Positions 8,961 to 21,272 of a DNA stretch of 64,000 bases are shown here, piece by piece. The notes beneath the pieces were generated by a model. That model did not search any database and had not been told where the DNA came from. It saw only the letters and a list, made by a program, of their open reading frames with translations. Every line of letters starts with the position of its first letter. Position 1 is the first letter of the stretch. A program made the position numbers and the translations under genes. Source of the DNA: Pinus tabuliformis (taxonomy: Eukaryota; Streptophyta; Pinopsida; Pinales; Pinaceae); contig CM062805.1 of assembly GCA_031772625.1 (NCBI GenBank), positions 517,432,102 through 517,496,101 on the forward strand. The letters run 5' to 3'.

Positions 8961-10185
8961 ACTGGGCAAAGTGAACACTAGCGAAGGGAAACCCATATTT
9001 TCCCAAGGGAAGTATGGAAAACGAGCAGATATGAGAGATAGTGTGAAGATCAGTGTAGGTATGACTAAGTGTAGATAAATTCATGTGGATCAAGTGCAAC
9101 AATTAATCAAATGGAAGGAAAATGAAGGATGTGAGGAGAGTTGCCACAACGACGACCATTGGTGCAAAAATAGGAAAACTAATGTGACACTTGGGAAAGG
9201 AAATCTAAAACTTAAGAAAGCACTTCTACAAGTTGAAAAAAGTCAAAACAGTAGCAACTATGAAGATAAACAAGTGAAACAACACTCACACAAGCCAAAC
9301 AACAAAAAGTGACAGAAAAACGACAAAAGAAAAACTCACCTGGAAAAGTTTCGATGATCACACTGAAGGTTCCTTGATCTCCTTAGGAATTCTAGAGCTT
9401 CAAGATTGAATGCGCAAATGAGCTCTAGAGGCATTAGTTAACTAGATTTGAGCAAATGAGGTTTTATGACACGCATGCCTAAAATCAAGGAAAAAGCGAC
9501 ACTTGGTAGAAACTTCTAAAAAAAACAATGTGCCACCTTCAGGAAAATAATAGTAGATCCATGCTTTATAGGGATGTTTTTATATTTTTTTAGCTTTTCT
9601 TCTTTTCCAGGAAACTATTCATGCACACTGTCGGGAAAGACTACGTAATTCTGGGGAACTGGGCATTTTTTTGGCTTGGTGCACTGTGCATTTTCTAAGC
9701 TTAGTGAGGGATGCACAATTTTTGGGCTCAGTGCTTGGATACCTTCCATGACTATGTAGTTTATGAGCTCAAGGTTGACTTCGAGTTAGGACTGCACAAT
9801 TCCTATCATCAAGGTTGCTTGCCCTAAAGGATTGCATAGTTTTGGGAGGCAAGCCCATAACTAATGTGAGACGAAGTTGGGAGATCATCTTGTGACCTAG
9901 AAAGATAAGCCAAGTGAGTAAACACAAGAAAAAATGAAAAGGTAAGTCTCAATCAAAGCATGAATATCTGGATCAACGCAAGAGGAGATCCTACAGATAA
10001 GAAGGGAGACTGCAAAATCGAAGCATCAACAAACTTTTGGAGGGTGGTTGTAGTCACTACAACAAGTTCCTTAATATATCTAAAGGTTATGGTGTGCGCA
10101 ATCACTTTCACTCTTACTCTTGGAATCATGATCCTTCTAGAGTTTTCGGTAATGATAATACAATTGTAGCTTATAGTACCATAAG
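8955..10185. repeat. X block, copy 1 of a ~1.2-kb segmental repeat
   Basis: This segment is colinear with 17630-18865, for example CCCATATTTTCC, AAGTATGGAAAA, GTGTAACAATTAATCAAAT-like and AGATAAGCCAAGTGAG phrases in both. Open frames in one copy are disrupted in the other, so it is not a conserved gene. It lies upstream of cullin fragment A and, in the second copy, upstream of cullin copy D, so it is part of the duplicated cullin unit. The block may include an older mobile element because it has similar subrepeats near both ends. Confidence 0.7.
9640..9870 (+). repeat. 40-bp subrepeat array within X block copy 1
   Basis: Motif starts fall at 9640, 9683, 9711, 9751, 9791 and 9831; the last four are spaced exactly 40 bases. 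The core is ACTGCACAATT or ACTATGTAGTT, followed by TGAGCTCAAGGTTG-like text. The second X copy keeps the same spacing (18318, 18361, 18389, 18429, 18469, 18509), so the array is older than the duplication. Confidence 0.6.
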
Positions 10186-11999
10186 TTATACACCCAATTT
10201 CCAATTGAAAAAAATATATTTATTAAGACAAAAAAATCATATGAATTGGAGCCCTTGATGTGCAGTTATTATTGATTTAAAATTATTTGTTTTAAGGGTT
10301 TTATAGTTATGGCCATATATATTGTAGATAAAAAATATTTTGATAGAGTGATTAAATTTTAATAAAACTAGTCCCAATAGATGCAAATTGGTTGTGGTGT
10401 TTCACAATTGGGGTCATAATAGATAGAAAATATTAATGCACTAAATTATGATTTTTTACATCATTTGTATCAAACCCTAAATCCATTGAAAAATAATTAA
10501 ATTTTAAAAAAATCCTAATTTTTAATTTTTAATTTTTACAAGAAATATGAATATTATAGGAAAATATAATGGCCTTTTTATTGAAAATTTGTAAAGGATT
10601 TGAATTCCTTATGAAAATATATTTGGAAAATTTATCTACATGTTAATTTAAAATTCAATGTAGCCATGTGGTGGAATGTTCTTAGCCATGACACGATAAA
10701 AGCACTTTTAGGTCGAGAATATGAAAAGGCATTTTCAAAAAGTGGCAGCATGTTGGGAGCAAGAATAAAAGGAGCACCAAGAGATTTTTTTCATGCACAA
10801 TATTTTTATTATAGGTTCATGAATGTATCCGGAAAGAAAGGGTTAAATTTTTTCTATTAACAATAGTTCCAAGATAAATTCCATCAATATTAACTTGGCT
10901 AAAATATTGCATGTTGCTACAAAACATAGTAATTGAGGGTAATGTTCAATTTTTTAAAGATTTGAAGCTTAACATGGATATTGTATGTTCCATTTAGATT
11001 TTCATGTTATACCTATATATGAAATATATCTAAGCTTTTCTTATATATTCTTGGTTTGAATATTTTAGTACATTCAATATTAATGCAAAAAAGGAATATA
11101 TGATCTTTTGTATAAGAAAAAGGAAATAACACAACAAGGTATGTCTCTTAGTTAACAAGAAGGACCAAATGGGATCAAATGAGGCACATGGAGAAGAAAT
11201 TACATAGATAATAATTTTAATACCTACTAACATATTATATGTAGAGTCCAAGGTTGAAATAAAAGAATAAATTGTAGAACAACATGAAGATAAGCTCTAG
11301 GAAGGCAATAAAAGGGAAGGAAAAAACAAAGGAGCTCAATTAGTCAAAGGGAACCTATGTTGAAAATTCAAGGAAAGAAGGCTTAGGAACTAAGTTTGAA
11401 GTATATCACGACCCACATCACTTGGAGAAACAAGAGTCATTTATGAAAAATCCTAACCACCCAAAAATTACTACGGACCAACACATAACTAGAAAGGAAA
11501 TCAATTAGGAGGCACGTGGAAGACTACAAATATGCATAAATATATCGGAATTAGACAATTACAATATCAAGGTGAAAAAGAAGTAAATGGATCCTATGTT
11601 CATATTTCACTATGTTTGATGGATATTCATGCTTCGTATTGGTTGGATACATTACTTAATGGATGATATTTTATGGATTTATCCCATGTTTTGATGATGA
11701 AGCATATGAAAGGGGATGTAATTTAATGTACCTAGGGATGATGATATTATAAATTTTGGGAGGTACCTTGGAGGGGTAGTGATAGATATGTGGGTACATT
11801 GTATGAAAGAAATGATTGTATAGAGGCTTACTAGTAGGTTCCTTCACTAGAAATTTCCTAGGAGGTTAGATAAAACTAAATGGAAGAAATTTAATGAGAA
11901 TTATTATGAAGAATATTATAATTCTAGAAAACATTGTTTATGGAATGATTTCCTTCCTTAAGGAATAATTAATGGTGTTACCCTACTTGAATAGATTTT
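10186..11999. other. AT-rich DNA between X block and chromovirus remnant
   Basis: At about 10185 colinearity with the second X copy stops. No recognisable protein family, RNA gene or terminal repeat is visible; a 64-residue frame at 10666-10860 has no known motif. It may be decayed internal sequence of the chromovirus whose 3' end follows. Confidence 0.4.
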
Positions 12000-12059
12000 T
12001 GTACAATTCCTATGTTTATTACTTCATTTTCTATTGTGTGGATTTTTCATTTTTTTCAA

Positions 12060-12550
12060 GTTAATGTCTATCTTCCTTTTTTAAACCAAGGGATACCCCA
12101 ATGTAGGGATCCCACATCGAAATCATGTATTTCTCCAGATCTCCAAAACGTTTTGGACAATCATTCCAAGGTATTTGAGACTCCCAAAGGCCTTCCACCT
12201 ATTCGTGATCATGATCATGCTATTCATTTGATTCCACGAAGTGTTCCTCCAATCATTAGGCCTTACATATATCCATATGCCCAAAGGAGTGGGAACTCAT
12301 TCAAAAGTTGCAGAAGATCCTAATTCAAATAGTATTGCGAGAACTTGACAAGGAAGGAAAAATCATATTGGAACCTGAAGCAGTCACAGAACCGAGAAAT
12401 CAAAAGCTACGAAATACATCAATTTCAGAGTATCTCTTCAAGTGGAAGAACTTACTCGCTGAAGATTCCAAATGGGAGGACAAGAATTTATACAGAAGAA
12501 TCAAGAACTACTCAAGCGTTGAAGACAACACTTTTTGAAGGAGAGGGGCA
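12060..12550 (+). mobile_element. Ty3-gypsy chromovirus remnant: RT start and chromodomain
   Basis: The frame around 12100-12290 carries FETPKGLPPIRDHDHAIHL and PPIIRPYIYPYAQ, the classic phrases before the RT of chromoviruses. Shortly after comes KEGKIILEPEAV and EYLFKWKNL with SKWEDKNL, the end of an integrase-linked chromodomain. Most of pol between them is absent, so this is a broken and strongly reduced element. A purine tract (AAGGAGAGGGG, 12538-12548) precedes the 3' LTR. Confidence 0.8.
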
Positions 12551-12886
12551 TGTTAGGTCCCTATACTACTAGTGTAACCCCTTATTGTTATTAGTACAAC
12601 CCCCTTAGTATATTGTTGTGCCCATGTAGTCCCCATATTGTTATTATTGTGCCCCATAGAAGCCCACTATTATTATTATTATTGTGCCCTTACATTATTA
12701 TTGTTATGTCGGCTCTGAGTATGTTATGACCCCTTAGACTCCTATATATAGAAAGGAGGTCTTGTCATTTGTATCATCCAAGAATTGTTCATTTGTGTAA
12801 TATAAAGGACGTTTCCCCCTCGAAGAGGCTTATTTCTAAGGTGTTCATATATATTTTCTATCTTTTTGTGAGCTGGTTTCATAACA
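12551..12886 (+). repeat. 3' LTR of the chromovirus remnant
   Basis: The segment starts TGTTAGG and ends ATAACA, giving matched TGTTA...TAACA ends, and follows a polypurine tract. It holds a TATATATA box at about 12743-12750 and GTGTAATATAAAGG in the likely R region. At 336 bp it fits the short LTRs of chromoviruses. Colinearity with unit 3 resumes right after it (GGGGTTTAGG), so its right edge is well defined. No matching 5' LTR is visible. Confidence 0.75.
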
Positions 12887-14571
12887 GGGGTTTAGGCAAT
12901 CCTTCAAATGAAATGAATAAATAGATAGTTATATTTTTTGCTCTATTTATTTTTTTCTTAGATTTCAACAACAATAATATTCTAATGTATTAATCATTGT
13001 GATTCCATATATTTTATTTAGAACTGAAATTTTGGATATTTTGTAGGGGAAATATGTTTATTATTCATATCTATTTTTGGAAGCCAATATGCAGTTTATG
13101 TCTAAAACAACGTTCATATATAAGGTATAAAATTGGGATATGCTATAAAATAATCCCTTCATTTCCTTTCCAACATTTTTTATAAAACTATATTCATTTG
13201 AATTACTATATGTATGGCTAGAACAAACATATAAGGATTTCTAGATTTTATAAATAAGGGGTTTAAAATTGACTTGTACAAATTAAATAATTATAGTCAG
13301 AATATAAGTTTCATAATATAAGTTTCTTATGAAACATATAGGGCTCCCTTATATTCCTTCTTGATGGGCCTCCAAAATAGGTAAAAATTAAGGCCCACCA
13401 ATATTCTCCTAAGCACATAAAACTATGTTTGAGTCCACCTTCTGCACTTAATGACATATTTGCCTAAGCTAATGGGTTCTTAGAAGAGTTCAATGCAATT
13501 TTCATATTTTATGTGCCTTAACATGTTTATTATGCAAGATTTGAAAAGATATTGAGGAGATTCCAAAAGATCAAGTAGTGAAGATATTTTTTGGACTTGT
13601 TCCCTATTGTAGGAATGCCTAAAATTGGTTGGCTCAAGGCATTTAATGCCTCCTCCTGTTGTTGAGGGGTGTACCAAGAACAACATCCTCTTTTCTACAA
13701 CTTTTTCAAGGGAAATGCATTGATCTTTTGAAGGAGGATGCTAGGTATAAATAAAAGGCTCAAGTTAGTCAAAGGGAGAAATAGAAAGTCAAATTAGAGC
13801 TTTCATATTTTCAAGAAAGTTTTGCAACCCTGTAATGTAAGAATCATTTTTCAATTAATGGAAATAGTACGTTATTTTAACTATTAGCTTGGTTCTCCTT
13901 TAAGGACATTGAGCCATTAGAGACATTTGAAGTAAAAAATGAGCCTCAAAACAAAAATGTATAACAAAATTCTACTTTATAAGAACTAATAAGATTCAAT
14001 ATGATAATGTCAACAATGAGAAACATTTGGGTAAAATTCTAAAGAGAAATATTAAAAATACAAAATATTAACAATTGTAAATTATCGTATAATATTCATT
14101 AATATATAAAACCATTATGTCTATACAATGTTATTTTAACATCAAACACTATTATTTTAAATGAAAACTCTAATTTTATAGCTTTAGAGTATGCATCTTT
14201 AAAGAAAAAAGTTCAATTTTATAAAATTAAAGTCATTAGAATATGCATCTTCATATTTCTTTATTACTATTATTATTTTTATAATTATATTGTTACTTGA
14301 AAATGTTATTAAAAATATAAAATTTAATTAAATATTACTTTATATAATTAAAAAAAATACCCTAAAAATATGATAAATACAAATTATTTTTTTCAATAAA
14401 TAATAAATTTTAATAAAATAAATAAATAACTTAATAATATAAATTTCGATGGTAAACTGATTTTTTTTTTTAACATAAAAATATCAATTATTTATTAATT
14501 TATAATTATCTTGCAACATTTTGAAAAACCCCAATTTTCCAATCTATAAGTGTACCATACTTTTCGCTAAT
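12887..14571 (-). repeat. Cullin 3' flank block, copy 2 of 3
   Basis: This is colinear with 18915-21245 from end to end, and its right part (from 13569) with 6866-7906. It carries the TATAAATA box at 13746 and the same A/T-rich tail leading into cullin copy B. The left part (12887-13568) is shared only by copies 2 and 3. An antisense frame conserved between copies (13480-13686 and 19514-19756) differs by indels and is not a gene. Confidence 0.7.
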
Positions 14572-15380
14572 CCTGAGCACATTCACTCACAAGTATTTTG
14601 TATTGTAAAGCCCTTTTTGCCTTCATAATGCGTACTGTCGATGCATCAATAACAAAACGTCTGTCCTTATGAATATGTTCCCTCTTTTATCTGCAAAATT
14701 ACAATTGATTTTAAAGTCATCTGATGTCGTTACCGTAGTTGTGTCAGGAATCTTGAGAAGAATTTTATATTTGTCACAGGCCAATGAATATAGAAGTCCA
14801 TCAATTTCTTCCTCGGCCAAATTCAACTGCTTTTTGATGTTGGAATAACTTAACTTTTCAGATGCATTGAACAACAATAATATTGCTGTTTGGCAAGTTG
14901 TTGCTATCATTTTTATTGATCTTCTATCAAACTTACCAATTATTGTACAGGATCCAAGGAATATATCCATTTAAGTTGTTGATGTTGGGCTTCTGCAGAA
15001 TAATAGTCTTGAAATGCTTCAACACATCTAACCATTTCTGAAGGTAAATTAATCTGAGGACGGTTGTACGTTGGCCAAAATCTAGTGGTCAACACTGTAA
15101 CATTAAACTCTATTCCTGCAAGATGGATATTTCTATTATTTTTATGATAATTTTAGAATTTACTTTATCCCTCGTGCGATCTTCTCCAATCCGTAAGCAT
15201 GCCAGCAATCTTTGACGTTAATTGACTACCACATTTCTGTTTTAGCTTTGACAATATGCTCTGCTCATGACCAACGTTTGCACTTTTGCCGAACAGAATT
15301 CTACGAGTTAATTTTTCCCTGTAGAATTCAGCAAACAGATCTTTATCCCAGATATACTTTACAAATTCCACCATATTTTG
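14572..15380 (-). pseudogene. Cullin-1-like fragment B (cullin homology domain, ends missing)
   Basis: On the minus strand the sequence runs from [20 protein letters not shown] and [15 protein letters not shown] through FWPTYNRPQINLPSEM and IGKFDRRSIKMIATT to KLSYSNIKKQLNLAEEEIDG and IDASTVRIMKAKRALQYKIL. That is the cullin homology domain with part of the neddylation domain, and the NEDD8-acceptor Lys context is kept. Breaks: a Gln codon is TAA after RSHEG, one G is missing at the W-I-Y-S-L-G phrase, a piece around KIKLPMPLLSEKKK is deleted with a frame change, and the last ~35 codons are gone. The N-terminal half is absent upstream of 15380. No introns are seen. Confidence 0.9.
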
Positions 15381-16591
15381 GTGATTGTTTGAGGAGTTTG
15401 ATTCAAGTGTGTAGATTGTACTTAGTTGATGGGATAATGTATTGTTTGAGGTTGTGTTACAGAGATTGTGTTGGAGAGCTTGCATTTAGTGTTGGACGTA
15501 TGAGTAGGTGGATTGATTGTGATTCAGTGTGTTGAAGGGCTTTTATATGAAAATTGTGGATTGTAGGTGTTTGATTCAATTTCTGATGAGTTTAATGTAT
15601 GATGAGCGTAGTGTTTGATTGTATTAGAAAGTTTGGGTTTCCACACTAGTGAATCAAATGCAAAAGCATTTTTACATAAAATAAAAGACAACCACAAACA
15701 CTACAATATCTGAAGTTAAACAATTGAATGATGTATGATTTCAATAACCATTTTCATATGAAAAGAAGGAAAAACTAACATGTGTGACAATAACAACAAT
15801 AAAATAGAATAGTTTGAGATTGATCACAATGAACACTATTTGTAATTGCCTAGATGATTATTATTCAGATTTGCTATCATCCATTCAAAAAATTTATTTC
15901 ATCATTCAAGTTATTAAAAGCCTTGATCAAATTTAAAATTAAAATGACCATTATCCATATTTAACATATTTAAAATGATCAAAATAATTACATATTCAAC
16001 AAATTTTGTATGACTGCACACAATTGAAACCAGTCTAGATCCATATTAACTCTGGATCTATCAAGCATCGATTATAACACGAATTATGAAATGCAACAAT
16101 GTCTCTATTTCTAATGCCACAAAATCCTACTACAATATAATTCAAAGATAAAGAAATATGATGCCACAAGAGCTCCCCATGAGATTTTGAGTCACAAATT
16201 AAAATCAAGCATTGAATTTAAAATTCCATGACCACATTTTCTCTAATAATACTAACAACATATAATCATGGAAACTAGAAAACTGGATGGGAGAAATTAT
16301 TTCCACATAGAAAATGAAAAAATAAAATAAAACAAAACAAAATAATAAATCGTTGTTGTTCTTTTTTATATTTCCTAATAATAAAATGAATAACACAAAA
16401 ATTATCCAATAATATTATAACCTCATAATCCAATACAATTACAATATGTGATCTATGTGAATTACTCCATATAGCATTCTCATAAACATTAATAATATAC
16501 CTACATAAAACTGTTTAGAAACCTTGAAAGAACACTAAATGATAGAAAAAAGAAACTATATCCAACCTTTTCCCTTCTACTTGCATAGGCT
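15381..16591. other. AT-rich DNA between cullin copies B and D, no gene seen
   Basis: Nothing here matches the missing N-terminal half of copy B. Open frames are short and without family motifs. Stretches of A/T-rich low complexity dominate, for example 16310-16400. Confidence 0.5.
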
Positions 16592-17475
16592 TCATGGTAC
16601 ATATATCAGCAAATCTACCTCTTCTTCATCTCGTTCCAAGAACTCCCTCTCAATCAAATCTTCAATCCGACCTTTTAAATTCCATGAAATCTAACTTGAA
16701 TAGCCCTTCAAGTTCCTGAGCACATTCACTCACAACTATAATCTGTACTATTGATGCATCAATAAGAAAACGCCTGTCCTTGTGAATATCCTCACATGAT
16801 TTTTTCTTCTCGTTCCGCAGTGGCATTGGAAGTTTTATCTTCCTTGTTCTATCTGTAAAATTAAAATTCTTTTTAAAATTATTTGATGTAATTATGGTGG
16901 TTGTATCTGGAATCTTCACACTCTTCATCAATAAGAACAATCGTTGCATTCTTCACATTCATTCACATTCCAAGAAAAACCAAATCTTGGAAGTACAGGA
17001 TTCCAACTTTTCTTACTGAAATAACAAAGGGATTCCTTTGGGTGAACCAACGATCTAAATATTCGAAGAAAACGTCCATCCAATGTAGCATCATCGCCTT
17101 GTAAACTTTCAACCGTTTCCCAAGTTCTCTCAACAATAATTTGTCATCATCATTATGTTCCCTCAAAGCTGGTGAAACCTTTGAGGTGATGTACTCTTTA
17201 ATGGAATCCCCGTATCTATCATAGATTTGTTCACAATGGGATGGTTTATTACTAAGGCGAAGGTATAGATAATAGACAATACTGTAACTAACCATTCTCT
17301 CTTCCAAAGTCACCTAAAAGTTGAGATCTCCCTCCAACCGGGTTCTTAGCTGTAGGATAGCTTTATAAATAAAAGCCCAACCTTCTTCCAGATCAACCCT
17401 ATTGTCTTTCACGGCCCTTTTGACAATAGCGCATCCTTCCTCCACGTTCAAGATACTTCCACTGCTCCTCGTCAT
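16592..17475 (-). pseudogene. Cullin-1-like copy D, N terminus fused to C terminus by an internal deletion
   Basis: The frame starts at the ATG at 17475 (MTRSSGSILNVEEGCAIVKR) and follows the SKP1-binding N-terminal cullin repeat: VDLEEGWAFIYKAILQL, IYDRYGDSIKEYITSKV, LLLRELGKRLKVYK. After VLIDEE, at about 16914-16916, the sequence jumps straight to the C-terminal part (KIPDTTTIITS, NFTDRTRKIKLPMPL), removing roughly 470 codons; the junction shares AAG with both partners. The neddylation region is also shortened (IDASIVQIIVVSECAQ), so the NEDD8-acceptor Lys is lost. Further damage: a TAG after LEGDLNF, a TGA at VFLGM, and an extra T in the FMEFKRSD phrase. It ends at VDLLIYVP (16592). No introns. 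Confidence 0.9.
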
Positions 17476-17629
17476 TTTGAAACCAAAGCCGCCAACTGTT
17501 TACTTAGTGATCTGAAGGTTTCACAACACTGCGCGCTGAACCCCAAATGATATGATACGATATAAAAGGCTGATCCCAACCTTCTTGTATTTATATTGTG
17601 TAAGGCTAGGTTCTGGGGCCGCGCATATG

Positions 17630-18865
17630 AATGCAGTGCTAGTTGGGAAAAGTGAAAACCAGCAAAGGGAACCCATATTTTCCAAAGGGAAGTATGGAAA
17701 ATGAGAAGATATGAGAGATGGTGTGAAACTAAGTGCAAGTATGATTAGATAAATGCATGTGGATTAAGTGTAACAATTAATCAAATAGAAGGAAAATGAA
17801 GTATGTGAGGAGAGTCACCACAATGATGACTATTGGTGCAAAAACAAGAAAACTAATACGACACTTAGGAAAGGAAACACAAAACTTAAAAAAAGAAAAC
17901 ACTTCTACAAGTTGAAAAAAGTCAAAAGAGTAGCCACTATGAAAAGAAAGGAGTGAAACAACACTCACACAAGCCAAACAACAAAAAGCGACAGAAAAAG
18001 GACAAAAGAAAAAGTCACCTAGAAAAGCATCGACGATCACACCAAAGGTTACTTGATCCCCTCAAGAATGCTAGAGCTTCAGGATGGAATGCAAAAATGA
18101 GCTCTAAATGCATCAATTAACTAGATTTGAGCAAATGAGGTTTTATGATGCACATGCCTAAAATCAAGGAAAAAGCGACACTTGGTAGAAACTTCTAAAA
18201 ATAACAGTGTGCCACCTTCAGGAAAATAATAATAGATCTTTTTTTTCTAGGCATGTTTTTACATTATTTAGCCTTTCTTCTTTTTCGGGAGATTGGCCAT
18301 GCACACTCATGGGAAAGACTCTGTAATTATGGGGAACTGGGCATTTTTTTGGCTCAATGCACTGTGCATTTTCTGAGCTTAGTGAGGGATGCATAGTTTT
18401 TGGGCTAAGTGCTCGGCTACCTTCCATGACTGTGTAGTTTCTGAGCTCAAGGTTGAATTCCAGTGAGGACTGTGCAATTCTTGTCATCAAGGTTGCTTAC
18501 CGTAAGGGATTGCACAATTTTAGAAGGCAACCCCAGAACTCCTGTGAAACTAAGTTGGGAGATTATCTTGTGACCTAGAAAGATAAGCCAAGTGAGCAAA
18601 CACAAGAAAAAATGAAACGGTATGTCTCAATCAAAGCATGAGTACCTGGATCAAAGCAAGAAGAGCTCCTATAGGTAAGAAGGGAGGCTCCAAAATTGAA
18701 GCATAGGCAAAATTTTGGAGGGTGGTTATAGTCGCTACAACAAGTTCCCTAATATCTCTAGAGGTTATGGTGTGCACATTCACTTTCACTCTTAATCTTG
18801 GAGTCATGGCCCTTCTAGAGTTCATTGTAATGATAATATAATTGTAGCTTCTAGTACCATGCTAC
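17630..18865. repeat. X block, copy 2 of the ~1.2-kb segmental repeat
   Basis: Colinear with 8955-10185 and located just upstream of cullin copy D. It lacks the looser subrepeats found left of copy 1 but keeps the 40-bp array (18318-18518) at identical spacing. It is followed after about 50 bases by the 3' flank block of unit 3, showing the order flank, cullin, X block of the ancestral unit. Confidence 0.7.
18318..18540 (+). repeat. 40-bp subrepeat array within X block copy 2
   Basis: Motif starts at 18318, 18361, 18389, 18429, 18469 and 18509 repeat the intervals of copy 1 (43, 28, 40, 40, 40) without a single net indel, although point differences are frequent. The core is ACTGTGTAGTT or ATTGCACAATT. 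Confidence 0.6.
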
Positions 18866-18914
18866 TTCCACATGTGGAGCCCCACAATAAATTTATAGTG
18901 ATGAGGGAATCCTT

Positions 18915-21245
18915 GGGGTTTAGGAAATCCTTCAAATAAAATGAATAAATAAATAGTGATATTTTTTGTTCTATTTTTTTTCTTAGATTTCAACAACAAT
19001 AGTCTTCCAATGTATTAATCATTGTGATTCCATATCTTTAATTTAGAACTGAAATTTTGGATATTTTGTAGGGGAAATATGCTTATTCTTCACATCTATT
19101 TTTGGAAGCCAATATGCAGTTTATGTCTAAAACAACATTCATATATAAGATCTAAAATTGGGACATGTTATAAAATAATCCCTTCTTTTCCTTTCCAACA
19201 ATTTTTCTAAAACTATATTAATTAGAATTACTATATTTATGACTAGAACAAACATATAAGGATTTCTAGATTTTATAAATACAGGGTTTAAAATTGACTT
19301 GTACAAATTAACTAATTATAGTCAGAATATAAGTTTCTTATGAAACATATAGGGCTCCCTTATATACCTTGTCGATGGGCCTCGAAAATAGGTAAAAATT
19401 AAGGCCTATCAGCATCTGTCCACCTTCTGCAATTAATGACATATTTTCCTAAGCTAACAGGTTTTTAGAAGAGTTCAATGCAATTTTCATATATTATGTC
19501 ATTAACATGTTTATTATGCAATATTTGAAAAGATATTGAGGAGATTCCAAAAGATAAAGTAGTAAAGATATTTTTGGACTTGCTTCCTATTGTAGGAAGG
19601 CATAAAATTAGTTGGCTCAAGGCATTTAATGCCTCCTCGTGTTGTTGAGGGGTGTACCAAGAACAACATCCTCTTTTCTACAATTTTTTTCAAGGGAAAT
19701 GCATTGATCCTTTGAAGGAGGATGCTCTTGACTTTAGGTATAAATAAAAGGCTCAAGTTAGTCCAGTAGGAGATAGAGAGAAAAGGGAGAAGTAGAAAGT
19801 CAAATTAGGGTTTCATATTTTCAAGAGAGTTTTGCAACCCTACAATGTAAGAATCATTTATTAATGGAAGTAGTGTGTTATTTTAACTCTTAACTTGGTT
19901 CTCCTTTAAGGACATTAAGCCATTAGAGAATTATTGAGGTAAAAAATGAGCCTTAAAAGAAAAATGTATAAAAAAATTCAACTTTATAAGAACTAATAGG
20001 ATTCAATATGATGATGTCAATTATAAGGGACATTTGAGTAAAAATGTAGAAAGATAAATTGAAAATACAAAATATTAACAATTGTAGGTGATCCTATAAT
20101 ATTCATTATTATATAAAACCATTAAGATAAAAAAACATCATACAACAATTTAATAATAAATAGTAAACCTAATGACCTGTCTCTTTAAGATAGAAACCTT
20201 CACACTCTAATAAAATAACAAACTTAATATATTCCATATAAAAAAATCCATTATTATTGATAGCTATCTCAAAAAACATATATATAACATTATTAATATA
20301 AGTTGATTAATAAAACTTCTTAATTGTATTAAATGACAACATTTTAGTAAACCTTAATTAACCTTTTGATACCACGAATTGCTTCATTGTTGGTAATGAA
20401 AACATACTTGATACTCACTATAAATAGCTATATTTTGAAGACTAAGATATTGAAATTTAGTTTAAAATAGTTTAAAATTTTTTTTCCAAATTTAATATTG
20501 CTCCATATACATATTTTAATATTTTAGTGTAATATGCATACTCTAATGAGCTTAATGCTATAAAATTTCATTGAAAATTTCAACAACCCTATACAATATT
20601 ATCTTAACATCAGAAAAAATATTATTTTAAGTACAAACTCTAATTTTATAACATTAAGCTCATTAGATTATACATATTTCCATCTAATTTTATAGCTTTA
20701 GATTATGCATTTTGAAGAAAAAGTTTAATTTTATAAGATTAAGGTCATTAAAATATGCATTTTTTGAAAACTGGGGTGAAATAGTAAAATCATATTTTTT
20801 TATTATTATTACTATTTTTATAATTATGTTGTTACAAGAAAATGTTATTATAAATATAATATTTAATTAAATATTATTCTATAATTAAAATATATAGTAA
20901 TTTTCATGAAAATAGGGGTGAAATGGTAAAATCATATATTTTTTAATTCTTAATGCTATTTTTATAATTATATTGTTATTTGAAAATGTTATTAAAAATA
21001 TAAAATTTAATTAACTATTATTTTATATAATTAAAAAAATCCACTCTAAAAATGTGATAAATATAATTTTTTTTTAATAAATAATAAATTTTAATAAAAT
21101 AAATAAATAACTTAATAATATAGATGTCGATAGTAAAGCTAAAATAATAAATTAACATAAAAATATCAATTATTCATTATTTTATAATCATCATGCAATA
21201 TTTTGAAAAACCCAAATTTTCCATTCTCACATTTTAATCATACCA
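18915..21245 (-). repeat. Cullin 3' flank block, copy 3 of 3
   Basis: Colinear with 12887-14560, with a TATAAATA box at 19739. It is longer than the other copies because of an extra AT-rich segment at about 20122-20590 that is absent from copies 1 and 2, and a local tandem duplication at 20775-21040. It leads directly into the 3' end of cullin copy C at 21273. Confidence 0.7.
20775..21040 (+). repeat. Tandem duplication of ~145 bp inside flank copy 3
   Basis: The phrase GGGGTGAAATAGTAAAATCA followed by a T-rich run and ATTTTTATAATTAT occurs at about 20775 and again, as GGGGTGAAATGGTAAAATCA, at about 20917. The second half then rejoins the sequence shared with copies 1 and 2. Confidence 0.55.
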
Positions 21246-21272
21246 TCCTTTTCGCTACTACCTTCATAAGCT

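Noticed and set aside
9085-9312. 75-codon Lys-rich ORF in the X block
   Set aside because: The corresponding frame in the second X copy is disrupted, and codons show no constraint.
13480-13686. Antisense ORF also present at 19514-19756, suggesting a conserved small gene
   Set aside because: The similarity comes from duplicated flank DNA; indels change the frame and ends differ between copies.
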